DNA from: Diphasiastrum complanatum
Taxonomy: Eukaryota > Streptophyta > Lycopodiopsida > Lycopodiales > Lycopodiaceae
Direction: 5' to 3'
NCBI GenBank assembly: GCA_029204225.1
Contig: CM055107.1
Span: 15,811,943-15,875,942 of the forward strand
DNA length: 64,000 bases
Shown here: positions 1-11,101 of the stretch, piece after piece
Layout: every line of letters starts with the position of its first letter
Numbering within the stretch: position 1 is the stretch's first letter
Translations under genes and position numbers: made by a program
Notes under the pieces: model-generated
Database searches by the model: none
What the model saw: only the letters and a program-made list of their open reading frames with translations
Told to the model about the DNA's origin: nothing

Positions 1-16
1 TAAAACAGGACATTTC

Positions 17-1387
17 ATGGTTGACTGTAAAGTTAAAAACCAATACCATGCGGAATGTCCCAACTGTGTACGTAAACACAGTTTCAAGGATTGTCCTAAA
101 CAACCTAACAGAATTCTACCAACACGTCATATCTCATCCGAACTTGTTCAAGTTCTCACTCGAGCACAACGCCAACAACAAGCACAGCAGCAAAACCATA
201 GAAAATCAGCTGACCCACATGGAAGCCATTTGACGGCCTCCACATTACCAAAAGACTACCTAGACCCAACAGTGGAACAAAGGCAATACAATGATTTTCG
301 AAATGAGTTTTTGCGAGAGGAAGAACATACGGAACGTCCGTTATCAGCTCATATCCCCGAAAAGGAGCAATCTCTACAGGGACTTGAAGTATTTTTTGAC
401 CTCTTGCAAGCTCAACTCACCATGCCATTCCATAGTGCAATCAAATCCTTCACCGAACTTCAACACTATATCCATCATAGTTTTCAGCTGCCTCCTATTC
501 TTGATGAACAGTGGAAACCAGAAGAGATTCCTGAAATTCCTCAGATTCCTATGAATCTGATGAATATAGGTGTTGCTAAGGGGAATAACATCACACTACC
601 TTTGTCCTATAAAGAGTATCCCATAGTATCTGCTATCCTAGATAGAGGATCAGGCATTAATATAATGGCTTTGTCATTGGCAAAGTCATGGGGCTTCCAT
701 ACTCTCGATCAACCATGATATAAACTTCGCATGGCTGATCAACGAGTTACCGACCCTGCTGGTCATTTATCAAATATAAAAGTTCGAATAGCAGGTGTCA
801 AGTTTGTTATCGATTGTGTCATCTTAGACCTACCAGAAGATGTTAATACATATAAACTCCTTCTTGGTACACCCTGGCTCCAGATGGCAGGTGTTGTCCA
901 AGATTGGAAGCATAGTAAAATTACCTTTGGCAACCACGGTAAACGAGTCACGGTTGACTCAATAGGCCATGTCAAGCCAGCCGAGGTATACGATGATTGG
1001 TCATCTACAATATATGATGAATCAGATAGTGTCTCGATCCAACAAAAAGGCCACTATACACGAACCACAAACATAATCAATTGGGGTCATGCACTAGCCA
1101 CTGTGGACTATACGGATTCCGATCGATGTCGTATTGAAACAGCTGCAGAAGATGTGGATATTCTCCCATCTTCTACAGACATTGACACACCCATAATCCC
1201 GCTTATGATGATAGAACCCATTCCTATAGCTTGGTGCCCAGGAGAACCTAGTGTCTCTACTGCCCATGTTTCGGAAGAAGGTATTCTTTCCATGGATGAT
1301 GTGGAAATGACGGATGAACATTACTCCTCTATCTATATGCTCAACGTTATCCATCGAAAGTCATTTCTAAGGAAATCAAGACACTAG
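17..1387 (+). pseudogene. Gypsy gag C-terminus and aspartic protease
   Basis: The start shows a Cys-rich stretch (CPNC...C near residues 15-28) typical of the end of gag, then a charged linker. The retropepsin follows. Its active site reads ILDRGSGINIM near 637-668, where the usual motif is D-[ST]-G, so the residue after Asp is unusual. The second half has the family hallmark LLGTPWL near 862-882. A single in-frame TGA at 716-718 separates the two open stretches, which share one frame. The end at 1385-1387 is caused by a frameshift near 1360, because another frame continues the polyprotein to 1489. In a live element the protease would cut Gag-Pol in the virus-like particle. Confidence 0.85.
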
Positions 1388-1516
1388 GCCCGTTGGCTTA
1401 TGTCCAACTTACATCCAAGGTGCCCAACACACAAGCATATAGACCCAAATCCAAAGCATATACATGGGACATGTATCCAGACGAAGTCTAGCATACCATT
1501 GATGATGCCATGATAA

Positions 1517-2863
1517 GTGAGGCAACAACACCGCCCACATCAAAACCCACAAAAGCCTCGGTTACAAAAAAAATTAACTGATACAAAATTAATTGAGCAT
1601 CAAAAACAGATGTGTGCGAAGCTACAACCGATAAAACCCTTGTCTAAGAAAACAGACAGAACCCAATCCTACCAAGCTTCCACGTCCAGTAATGAATCAG
1701 CACAAATGATTCCTAAAGTCCCAGAACATTATGTCCACCTACCTTTTGATCTTCCACAGAAGTTCAAAGACTTCACACTGGATGACGTTGTTATCCAGTT
1801 ACCACAGCCACATCGGGAACCTACACCAAGTTCCAATTCCTTTGAAGGACCTGCTAAGACAATTCCACTAAACCTTAAAGATCCTGACGAGGAGATATAT
1901 CGAATAGTTCATGTTGGTGCACATTTGTCATCAATCCAACTTTCTGATCTCGAGACTTTACTCCACAAATACAAGGATGTATTTGCATGGAATTATACAG
2001 AAATGAAAGGAATTCCCCCTGAAATAGTCGTCCATAGGATTCCCTTAGAAGATACTGCTAAGTCTGTTAGGGCTAAACCTTACCGCAGTAACCCCATCTA
2101 TCATGAGAGGGTCGATGAGGATATTAAGAATTTGCTGGATGTTGGCTTCATTTATGAGGTCCAACATACTGATTGGGTATCGCCCATTGTGGTTGTACCC
2201 AAGAAAAACGGCAAGCTTCGTATCTGTGTCGACCTCAAGAACCTTAATGCGGTTACGAAGAAAGACCATTTTTCCTTCCCTTTAACGACCCAAATATTGG
2301 AGGAAATGGTAGGAGCTGGAGCTTTCAGCTTCTTGGATGGATTCAGTGGTTATTTCCTTGTTCAGATAGTCCCTGAAGATAAACATGGAACGACCTTTGC
2401 CACAGAGAACGGGGTTTACGCTTATAACATTATGCCTTTTGGCTTATGTAACGCCCCCTCAACATTCCAACGGGTCATGCAACTGGCCTTTCAAGATCTG
2501 TTACATCGGATCATGGAGATTTATCTCGACGATCTAGGTGTACATTCTTCCACAGCTACGCACCTTGACGCCCTGGAGAAAATCTTCATCCGCTGTCGTA
2601 GACTTGGCATCTCACTAAATATTGATAAATGCCAAATATGGGTCACCAATGGGATCATACTCGAGCATATAATTTCAAAGGACGGTATTTCTATCGAGCC
2701 GTCCAAAATCAAGGTTATTGTGGACATGCCCTTACTTGCAATAGTGAAGGAAGTATATGTCTTCCTCGGTCATACCAACTATTATCTCATCTTTATAATC
2801 GACTATGCCAGCAAGGCACGCCTCATTTATGGTAGATCCTCGCTGGACCAAAGAACGAATTAA
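1517..2863 (+). pseudogene. Gypsy reverse transcriptase domain
   Basis: An open stretch of 448 codons starts in the linker after protease and covers the polymerase fingers and palm. Visible RT motifs in order are VVPKKNGKLRICVDL, the first catalytic Asp in FLDGFSGY (about 2329-2352), MPFGLCNAPSTFQ, and the YLDD box at about 2520-2531. All three catalytic Asp residues are therefore kept. The frame is lost near 2800 in the thumb/connection region, where another frame takes over for RNase H. The enzyme would copy element RNA into cDNA. The intact palm suggests the element is not extremely old, despite its stops. Confidence 0.92.
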
Positions 2864-3360
2864 AGCCTTTGAGGAGTTGAAAACGGCCCTCACAACGGCT
2901 CCCATACTCCGCTCACTAGATTACAGGATAGAATTTCATGTGCATACAAACGCAAGTAAGTACGCCATTGGAGGTCTTCTTGCACAATCGGACGAGTATG
3001 GCAAAGCCTTTCCCATACGTTTCTTAAGCAGGCAACTGGTGCCTGCTGAAGTAAATTATACAACTACTGAGAGAGAAGCATTGGTGATGGTCTATGCAGT
3101 ACAACAACTATGACATTATTTATTAGGCCAGACCTTTGCTTTCTACACAGACCATCAAGGCCTTCTATATATCGTTAATAAGTCCTGTAAGACGGGACGC
3201 ATAGCTCAGTGGCTGCTGATTTTGGAGGAATTTAATATCCGTGTTCAAAAAGGGACCCAACATTTCATGGCGGACCACCTTTCCAGACTACCGAGTGTTG
3301 AAAAAACAACTGCACCAGTCAACGATGATCTCCCTGATGCATGCCTTTTTCAAATCGATG
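2805..3360 (+). pseudogene. Gypsy RNase H domain, catalytic Asp changed
   Basis: The stretch continues the polyprotein one frame over. It has the RNase H-like signatures FHVHTNASKYAIGG, FLSRQL, YTTTEREALVMVYAVQQL and, beyond a TGA at 3111-3113, FYTDHQGLLYIVN and ADHLSRLPS. The first signature normally reads HTDAS. Here the catalytic Asp codon is AAC (Asn) at 2949-2951, so RNase H should be dead even if the stop were ignored. The next TAG at 3390 lies in the spacer before integrase. This domain removes the RNA template during reverse transcription. Confidence 0.88.
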
Positions 3361-3529
3361 TTACACCCTTATGGGCTGAGGAGATCACTTAGTTCCTCAC
3401 AACAGGCAGACTAAAAGAAGGCCTGAGTACAACGGAAATTTTTTTTTTTCTAATAAAAGCAGCACCCTTTCAGTTAATAACAGGACAACTCTACAAAAGG
3501 GGCATTGATGGCATTATTTGACGATGTGC

Positions 3530-4650
3530 TTATGAATCTGAAATACGACCGATAATATCTCAGGCCCATGAGGGCATTGGGGGTGGCCACTTTTTTGCTG
3601 AAGCCACAACGAAGGTTATCCTTCGAGCAGGATTGTGGTGGCCATATTTGTTTATGGACACGTTTGCTGTCATTAAAGCGTGTGATGTCTGTCAACGAGC
3701 AAAGAAAAATACCAAAGTAGACTTCACGCCACTGACTCCCATTATAGAAGGCGAAGCCTTCCATAAGTGGGGGATTGACTTTGTTGGACCAATTAGTCCA
3801 GCAGCAAAACACACCCAAGCTCGCTACATCCTCATAGCCACAGATTACGCCACTAAGTGGGTTGAGGCTTGAGCAACGAAGGACGTCAACGCAAAAACAG
3901 TCGCATGTTTTCTTTACGAAAACACTATTACACGTTTTGGCTGTCCCATAGAACTAGTTAGTGATCGCAGCAAATGCTGTCGTTGATAATCTCCTACGCC
4001 ATTACCTAGTTGTTCACAGAAAAAGTACACCGTACTATCCTAGGTGTAATGGCCAGGCTGAATCAACTAACAAGACGATCTATAAAATTTTAGTCAAGAT
4101 AGTTGAAACCAGTCGCTCTGATTGGGAAACAAAACTTTTCTCAGCTATCTGGGCTTACCGCACCACCCCAAAGAAAGCCACTGGGTGGATTACACCTTTC
4201 TACTTAGTACATGGTCAAGAGGCGGTAATGCCCGTAGAATTCTTAGTACCTTCACTAAGAGTTTTGGAAGCTTTTTCAACAGATCTCTGTGAAAAGGCTT
4301 CAATAGAACATGAAGTCAAAACCAGGCTATTTACGTTAGCCCAGTTATGCGAGATGAGACTAATATCTTATCATGCACAACTAGTTAACAAATGACGCCA
4401 AAAGGCCTGGCATGACCGTCACCTGCGCAATAAAGGTCTACACTTAGGTGACTAGGTGCTTCTTTATACATCAAAGAATCACCCCTGCAAATTAAAGTTC
4501 AGAAGTGAGGGGCCCTACGTTATTAATAAAACTTTTTCTAATGGTACAGTCCAATTACAAACACTTGACGTGATACTCCTAGACACTGTTGTAAACGGTG
4601 GTCGTCTACGGCGGTATTACGAAGAGTTGTTCTTCGTTGACCCACTTTAA
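3530..4650 (+). pseudogene. Gypsy integrase, broken
   Basis: The H2C2 zinc-binding module is visible ([10 protein letters not shown] ... CDVCQRAK, about 3564-3710), then the DDE core: first Asp in [10 protein letters not shown] (about 3766-3795), second in VSDRS (about 3957), Glu in NGQAEST (about 4048-4070). The C-terminal part ends with a V-N-G-G-R-L-R-R-Y tail at 4590-4620, a common end of chromodomain-less plant gypsy integrases. Stops at 3870, 4393 and 4453 and a frame change near 3965 disrupt it. The role in a live element is insertion of cDNA into the host chromosome. No second ORF follows before the AT-rich 3' tail. Confidence 0.88.
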
Positions 4651-4654
4651 CATC

Positions 4655-5000
4655 TTTTCTCTAGTATATATTCTACATTTTTCTTTATTTTATTATTTTA
4701 TTATTTTTATTTTTATTTTATTGCTTGTAATTCTTATTTTGCATGCCTATTTTCACCTAGTTATTTGTTTATACTTCATACCATTACTTCTGTACTTTCT
4801 ATGCATTCTCTTTTTCCTATACATACTCATGGGTCATGGATGTTCTAGATCAACAAAGGATACACTACACAATAGGAAATGATATTCACACTTTAGCCAC
4901 CTCATCTCTGTCTGACTGGTATCTCCGGCATACAAACATCCCGGGGGATACACTCTTTTCATAAGAACTTCTACTCTGGGCCACAATCATATTTTTCCCT
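4655..5000 (+). other. AT-rich 3' tail of gypsy element
   Basis: Pyrimidine- and T-rich sequence after the integrase stop, with no homopurine tract or LTR pair that I can identify. It probably belongs to the 3' untranslated part of the gypsy element. No coding signal is seen. Confidence 0.4.
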
Positions 5001-5054
5001 TGAAGTTCTTCACTTGCATAAAACAGATCCATTCTTTCATATTAAGGTTTTGTC

Positions 5055-5286
5055 AGATCTCAATCGAAGTGCATATGTCAAATCTCAACCGAAGCACTTT
5101 CCTCACATCTCGACTGGAGCATTTAAGTCAAATCTCAACCGGAGCATTTCAATCAAATCTCAACCGGAGCTCTCTGCTCAAATCTCAACTGAAGCCCTCT
5201 GTTTAGATCTCAACCGGAGCACTTTGCTCAGATCTCAATTGGAGCACTCTGCTCAGATCTCAACTGGAGGACCTACATTCAGATCT
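5055..5286 (+). repeat. 25-bp minisatellite, about nine copies
   Basis: Units start at 5055, 5080, 5105, 5130, 5155, 5180, 5205, 5230 and 5255, exactly 25 bp apart; the next start is at 5281. Each begins with a variant of AGATCTCAACCGGAGC and ends with a variable part such as ACTTTGCTC. The period is not a multiple of three and the track is not coding. It lies between gypsy pol and the truncated end of a copia element. Tandem repeats in the 3' untranslated part are known for Tat-type gypsy elements, so this may be part of the element at 1-4650. Confidence 0.9.
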
Positions 5287-5334
5287 ACGATCATCATAGT
5301 CACCTCCCCAATCCGCACCCACATAGCCACACAA

Positions 5335-6345
5335 CTAAGGTAAACCATCATGCTTCCCGTAAATCAAGCCATACTCTGAAGTGCCTTTTACATAAAGCAA
5401 AATGCGTTTAGCTGCCTTCCAATGCATTTTCGTAGGTGCTGCCATAAACTGACTTACAATGCCAACAACATAGCATATCTCTGGTCTAGCTGTGGTAAGG
5501 TAAATCAAGCTCCCTACTAACTGCCTATACAGCGTAGCATCAAATGACTGTGACTCATGAAGCTTAGAAAGCTTTTTACCTGATCCAATAGGAGTATTTA
5601 CTGGTTTGCAATCCTTCAACCTAAACCTGTGCAACAACTCTTTGACATACTTCACCTGTGTTAAACCCACTTCGTGGCCTTTTTGCCACACCTCTACTCC
5701 AAGGCAATAATACATCAGACTGAGATCTGTAATCTCGAATTGTTCCATGAGGTCTTTCTTGATCATGTCTATCATCTCTTGATTATTTCCCGTAATAATC
5801 AAGTCATCAAAATACAGAGCAATCAAAACAACCATACCATCAAAGCATAAGACATATAGATTTGGATCAGAATGTGTTCTCACCATCCTCTTTGAACGAA
5901 AGTAGGTATCAATCCTACTATACCACGCACGTGGTGCCTGTTTAAGACCATAAAGCACTTTCTTCAAGCGACATACTTTATTTTCCTGTACCTTTGCTAC
6001 AAAGCCTTCAGGTTGATCCATGAATACCTTTTCTTCCAACTCACCATTCAGAAAAGCAGATTTCACATCCATCTGATGCAAAGGCCAACCAAAATGTGAA
6101 GCTAAAGCAACAAGTAGACGTAGAGTATTCCACTTACATATAGGTGCAAAGGTCTCCTCATAGTCGATGCCTTTGCTTTGTGCATACCCTTTGATCACCA
6201 ATCTTGCCTTGCGCTTTGCTATACTTCCATCTGCATGGTACTTAGTCTTGTATACCCATTTGCAACCAATGGGTCTCTTGCCAACTGGTGGTTCTACTAA
6301 GTCCCATGTGTTATGCTTAGCAATTGACTCCATCTCCTCTCCCAT
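5335..6345 (-). pseudogene. Copia reverse transcriptase, 3' truncated
   Basis: The stretch covers nearly a full copia RT domain: CKWVYKTKYHADGS, RLVIKGYAQSKGIDY, QMDVKSAFLNGEL, LYGLKQAPRAWY, and the catalytic box YFDDLIITG, where Y-V-D-D is usual. It ends in the first part of the RNase H region (LVGSLIYLTTARPEI, then LLYVKGTSEYGLIYG) at the element's broken end, so the RNase H catalytic core is missing. The upstream piece 6475-6882 is the acidic connector between integrase and RT, in another frame. Confidence 0.93.
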
Positions 6346-6474
6346 GGCCTTGACCCAAATGTCATCATCCTTCGCTTCACCATAAGTCGAAGGTTCTTTG
6401 CTTTGAATAATGCTAGATAAGAGAGCATAATTTGCTTCATACCTCTCAGGTTGTGTCTTCTCTCTTGTTGATCT

Positions 6475-6882
6475 TCATAGCTCTCCCTGGCTAGATGATC
6501 CTGGAAAGTCATTCATGTCGCGGCTCTCCAAAAATCTCTCAAACCACTTAGGGAGCTTCCTGTCAGGTGATCGGCTTCCTGGTGAAAATGTATCCCACAG
6601 TACATCCTTCTCCTTGCGTTTGTCACCTGCAATTTCAATCCTTCTTGCACCAAAAGGTTTGTCCCTACCTCTCCAACCTGTCTCTTGAGGTTGAGCAGTA
6701 TTATCTTGAGATGTATCCTCATGTTCATCACTCGGAAGGTCAATGAATGGATCATCATCAGGTGGTATCCTCACTATACTATCTTTCCCACTGGATGTCT
6801 CTATCTTCTCAGCATTCTTGTCTTCATACATCTTGGACTCATCAAACATAACATCACGGCTTATATGGACTTTGTTTTCCAC
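6475..6882 (-). pseudogene. Copia integrase-RT connector segment
   Basis: Low-complexity acidic and charged segment with SRDVMFDES at its start, the usual sequence after the copia integrase C-terminus. It carries no catalytic motif. It links the integrase at 6948-8132 with the RT at 5335-6345 and is frame-shifted relative to the RT. Confidence 0.75.
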
Positions 6883-6947
6883 TGGATCAAAACATATATA
6901 GCCCTTCCCACGATCATCATATCCTAGGAATATACACTTGATAGCTT

Positions 6948-8132
6948 TTACATCAAGTTTGCGTCTCTCTTCCTTAGGAACGTGTACAAAGGCTTACATC
7001 CAAAGATTCGCAAGTGGTTTGCCTTTGGCTTCTTCTTCGTGAATGCTTCCTCAGGTGTTATCTTTGGTATGACAATGGTAGGACTTCTATTTTGAAGATA
7101 GACTGCCGTACTGCATGCTTCTGACCAAAAATCCTTTGGTAGTTTCATCTCAGCTAGCATAGATCTAGAACTTTCCACAATCATATGATTCTTGCGCTCA
7201 GCTACACCATTGAGAGCAGGAGTATGAGCTTGCGTAAATTGTCTTTTAATCCCACATTGATCACAAAGATCATTGAAGTCATTAGACTTGTACTCACCTC
7301 CACTATCTGATCTTAGGACTTTGATTTTCCTACCTGTCTGATTTTCGACCAATGCTTTGAAGCTCTTGAAGTTGTCAAATGCATCTGATTTCTTCTTCAA
7401 GAAGTAGATCCATGTCTTATGTGACATATCATCAATAAAGGTCATGAAATAGAAGGCTTTACCTAAGGACATGGTCCTCATAGGCCCACATAAATTTGTG
7501 TGGATTAAATCCAGGATGTTCTTTGCTCTTGCAACACCCCCTTTATTGAACTTCTCTCGATGCTGCTTCCCATATACACATGATTCGCACATCGATTTCA
7601 AGTGGTCTTCAATGGTAGGCAATCGTGTTACCATCTCCAATTTCCTCATCAAACTAAGACTTCCCAAGTTCAAGTGACCAAGCCTCTTATGCCACAACTC
7701 AGTTTGTGATGGAATGGACGATACAAGTCCATGCTGCCCCTTGATTGTAGCATTCAACTTGTACAATTTTGTATTGGGCTCCCTTACTCCATCCGCAATA
7801 ACTTTGAACTTTTGGTTCACATCCTTCACAAAGCAATGATCATGGGCAAATTCTACTTTCAACTTTTGATCAGTAATGACTCCAATAGAGAGTAGATTTT
7901 TCTTCAAACCTGGTACGTAAAGTACCTCCCTGATCATCTTGCTTTTGCCATCAGGTAGTTGGATTGAAACAGTGCCTATCCCCTTGATCTTGCACACCCC
8001 ACCATTTGCTTGTGAAACGGACGTTCCATTATCCAACACTTTCATGCTACTGAACCAATTCTTGTTACCTGTCATGTGTCTTGTGGCTCCCGAGTCAATA
8101 TACCATGCTTGATCATCTTGATTAGATGACAA
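6948..8132 (-). pseudogene. Copia protease and integrase
   Basis: The N-terminus holds the copia protease signature WYIDSGATRHMTG, with D-S-G active site. The GAG-pre-integrase zinc module WHKRLGHLN ... CESCVYGKQH follows, then the DDE integrase core. The first catalytic Asp is replaced: the text reads LIHTNLCGPM where HTDLCGPM is usual. The second (LRSDSGGEY) and the Glu (NGVAERKN) are kept. Integrase activity should therefore be lost. The open reading frame of 394 codons is otherwise clean, so the D-to-N change is a true substitution and not a frame artefact. Confidence 0.92.
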
Positions 8133-8386
8133 TGCATATATGAAGATGCTAGACTAACGATGTGATCCTTCACTAACAAGTTAATGAAGGTCAAAGCTTT
8201 CCTCAACTTTTTGTGGAACACTTTGATATCCGCTTCATTTGGCGGCCTTCTCTCATCGCCTGTGACGACTTCCCACACGTCTTTCTCCATCAGTTTGTTT
8301 TTCATTTTGAATTTCCACAATGCATAGTTGGAAATCCCGTCCAATTTGTTACTTTCACTCAAAATGGACTCTCCCATGTTTGCCAT
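8072..8386 (-). pseudogene. Copia gag, internally deleted
   Basis: Begins MANMGESILSESNKLDG and includes the ALWKFKMKN tryptophan motif of plant copia Gag (DUF4219/UBN2 type). After about 80 residues it jumps directly to sequence just before the protease. The capsid C-terminus and the CCHC zinc knuckle, both present in the related copy at 18960-19834, are missing. The junction also shifts the frame. Without the knuckle this Gag could not package RNA. Confidence 0.88.
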
Positions 8387-8496
8387 CGCAAAACTACTTG
8401 AAACTTCTGTCGTAGGCTAAAAATAGTATGCTGAGGCCAACAGTGATGTCAGAAGTTGAAAATAATGACCTGCACTTTTTCCCTTACCAGGCTTAA

Positions 8497-8600
8497 ATTC
8501 AGATCTCTATCACATTGAAATGAGTGCTCCTTTTCGGGTTCCTCCTTGATGTCTTGTTCCTTCACATGTTTAACCAATGATTTCAACTGTTAGCATTACT
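8497..8600 (-). repeat. Fragment shared with the 23.5 kb locus
   Basis: About 95 bp match 23522-23612 closely. Read on the minus strand both encode the peptide VKEQDIKEEPEKEHSFQ followed by a short gap and RDLNL. It abuts the copia 5' untranslated region at about 8496, so it looks like a separate insertion or recombination product. Function unknown. Confidence 0.75.
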
Positions 8601-8764
8601 AAAAAATGTAACAGATCATTATCACACAAGAATTCCCTCTTTGAAATCACTGATGTCCCGTACCATCAGTTTTCTCTCCAAGAAAGTACTTTGTTTTTAG
8701 ATTAGATCATCAGAATATCAAAAAGATTATCTGACCATCCTATATCCAACATAGGATCCAATCT

Positions 8765-8900
8765 TCAACCATTTCCAAAATAAATACCTCCTTCCATTGA
8801 ATTATCCATTTCCTTAAGTTTTTCCTTGTAGATGACAATATCATGTAAGAATACCACTAGGCATTGACCCCAGTATGGACGAGAAACCTCGTTTATATAT
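8765..8900 (-). pseudogene. Gypsy reverse transcriptase scrap
   Basis: On the minus strand the text reads GQCLVVFLHDIVIYKEKLKEM, close to the gypsy RT palm motif in which VVFLDDILIYS is usual. The second catalytic Asp is replaced by His. Only about 45 residues are recognisable, and the flanks are too decayed to extend. Confidence 0.6.
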
Positions 8901-8989
8901 AGTTGAAATGACCTAAGTTTATTTTTCAAAAACCAAAAGGAAAAACTCAAAATAGTTGAAGTATATACCAATAGATATCCAATATCTAT

Positions 8990-10134
8990 ATCCGAAATGG
9001 TACAAAGAATTCAATTTTGTGAAGAAAATCTTTAACCGCATTATCCGATGATCTTAAAACTCTATCTGGATTTCCAATACCATATATGCACATATTTATT
9101 CCACTAGTATGGGAGTACCCCCAGATATGTTCCTAATGGATCGCAATAATCCATTTACAAAATTGTGATTTAACAAAAATCTGCACATGGCTTTACCGTC
9201 ACATAAACAACCCATCCGATTGGTACTAACGTTCACCGAATTCCTACCATCTGAGAGTTCCAGCTCTTAGGAATAAGGCTCACTACAGTACAAATGTGAA
9301 CCAAGTGTCATTCTCATTCCATGTCACAATTTTCAATAACAAATAGGGTTAACTCATGGTCCTATAGATATTCAAAATAAATTCAAATGAATTCAATAAA
9401 TCGGTGCTATGCAATTTTCTTACATGGATTATTTACCAATCCAAATTACACAACACTATCACATTTACCCTCAAGTGTCTCATTTTCTTCCTCCCTTATA
9501 TTTTACGGTCACCCAAAAAATTTCATCAGCAAAGGCACCGAAAACTCCTTTGACACTCATAAATGCTAGGTTGCTACTCTTTTGACTACACTAGCTTTAG
9601 TATTACTTCGTTAAAGTTGCCTAGAATCCTCTAACCTCCCTTTACACTGAACAAAGGTTCTAACCTCTATGAAATCGATTTTTTTCAGAGGTTCAGAAAC
9701 ATGCATCAATGTTTTAAAGACAAGGGAAGGAGTTATTGTAGTTTTATAGTTCTCAAAGCCAAGCTTCCATTTTCACAGGGGTTCAATTGCATGCATCTCT
9801 TACACCAATGTTTATCTGCTTTTCTAGAGAAAGAGCAACTTATAATATCCCTTAAATGTTTTTCAGTTTGCATGAAGCACAAGAGGATTAGTCTAAAAAT
9901 CCTCACATGCAAACCATAAATTCAAGATTTCTAGCAATAGTCAGTTTATTCTCTCTGGATAAATCAATTTCTTGTCAATCTATCAACAAACATCCTGCTA
10001 CTAAATCTAAATCAAAACTGTCCAAAACATTATGGAATCATGCAAATCATTCATCCCAAAAAATAGATTTAACCAAGAAAGTGGATCTACTCATGCAGAT
10101 CATTCTACTTCAAACAGAAACTTTCTCAAGGCTA
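8990..10134. other. No gene recognised
   Basis: AT-rich sequence with only short chance ORFs on both strands. I see no domain motif, RNA gene or clear repeat here. A weak LIPK-like text near 9260-9300 was considered and dropped. Confidence 0.5.
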
Positions 10135-10139
10135 CAGAA

Positions 10140-10389
10140 TGTCAAGAATTAGATATGCAACATCGAGCATTCACCATAAGCAATCACCACAAGAAGGCGG
10201 AAGAAGAACACGCACTGTCACTCTATCACCCTACATCATACAGAATGTAAGATGTACAAATAAACCCTGAACCTTGATAGAGAGAGAAAACCTATAGACT
10301 AGCCTACGACTATTGATAGCAGGTCACAGTTGTCAACATTAATGTGCATCGTAAACAGTAACAATGAAGTTTATCATTGATTTCTAACA
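10140..10389 (-). repeat. Copia 3' LTR
   Basis: 250 bp, closely similar to the partner at 13408-13669. Plus-strand ends are TGTCAAGAATTAG and GATTTCTAACA. The polypurine tract adjoins it on the internal side. Confidence 0.95.
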
Positions 10390-11090
10390 CTCTCCCTCAA
10401 TGATAAAATTACATTTTTCTATCCCTAATAGAGTACAAAACCTCTCAAATTTACATCTACTTAATGACTTAGTGAAAATATCTGCCATTTGATCTTCAGA
10501 TTTACAAAAAACAAGATCAATGGCTCCATCATAAATTTTCTCTCGAACAAAATGGTAGTGTATTTCGATGTGCTTGGTTCGAGCATGTAAAACTGGATTT
10601 TTGGCAAGGTGAATGCAACTTTGATTATAACAAGATATAGTAGTCGCATCCACCTGTGGTTGACCTAAATCCACAAGCAATCTTCGTAACCATATCGCTT
10701 CTTGTGTAGCATTGCTGAGTGTTCGATATTCAGCTTTCGTCGATGATAAGGCTACTGTAGGTTGCTTTTTGCTGCTCCATGAAATTGCAGCTATACCATA
10801 ACTGAATGTATGACCACTGGTAGATCTTCTGTCATCAATATTACCTGCCCAATCAGCATCTGTATAACCTACCAACATTGGCGCTTCAGGCTGATCATAC
10901 TTCAAACCAAAATTCAATGTCCCTCGAATGTATCTGAGAATACGTATAGCAGACTTCCAGTGTGCTTGACTAGGATCTTGCATAAATTGACTAACAACAC
11001 CAATAACATAAGAAATATTAGGTCGTGTGTGTGTTAAATAAATCAAACTACCCACCAGTTGTCTATACAAATAAGTATCCACTTTTTCAG
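10384..11090 (-). pseudogene. Copia RT end and RNase H
   Basis: The stretch begins within the RT thumb (YLYRQLVGSLIYLTHTRPN) and runs through a full copia RNase H: VGYTDADWAGNIDDRRSTSG, KAEYRTLSNATQEAIWL, HARTKHIEIHYHFVRE and QMADIFTKSLS. The catalytic Asp and Glu region looks intact. The upstream polymerase core is absent because of the internal deletion near 11095. The stop lies at the LTR edge, as in intact family members. Confidence 0.92.
10390..10400 (-). other. Copia polypurine tract
   Basis: Minus-strand text TTGAGGGAGAG directly before the 3' LTR. This is the expected RNase H-resistant primer for plus-strand DNA synthesis. Confidence 0.85.
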
Positions 11091-11101
11091 ATTGAACAAG
11101 A

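Larger units (their letters stand above)
2..4650 (+). mobile_element. Decayed Ty3/gypsy retrotransposon, gag end plus pol
   Basis: The domain order is protease, reverse transcriptase, RNase H, integrase, which is the Ty3/gypsy order. The element is cut by the left window edge, so gag and the 5' LTR are outside. The reading frame is broken by stops at 716 (TGA), 1489 (TAG), 3111 (TGA), 3390 (TAG), 3870 (TGA), 4393 (TGA) and 4453 (TAG), and by frameshifts near 1360 and 2800. No chromodomain is visible after the integrase, and the 3' side carries a minisatellite. Both fit the Tat/Athila side of the family better than chromoviruses, but that lineage call is inference. It is not functional as it stands. 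Confidence 0.93.
5335..8496 (-). mobile_element. Truncated Ty1/copia retrotransposon (family 1, copy 1)
   Basis: On the minus strand the order is gag, protease, integrase, reverse transcriptase, which is the Ty1/copia order. The element lacks most of gag, all of the RNase H C-terminus and the 3' LTR. It stops abruptly at about 5335 against the minisatellite. At the other end, homology with a second copy (18485-19940) runs to about 8496, covering the 5' untranslated region. Beyond that the two loci differ. Several frameshifts (near 6320, 6500 and 8100) make it non-functional. Confidence 0.92.

Noticed and set aside
5055-5286. CRISPR-like array
   Set aside because: Units are contiguous and vary throughout; there are no unique spacers and the sequence is plant-like.
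9240-9310. LINE reverse transcriptase motif (SLIPK-like text on the minus strand)
   Set aside because: The following FRPISL motif is absent and stops interrupt it at once.
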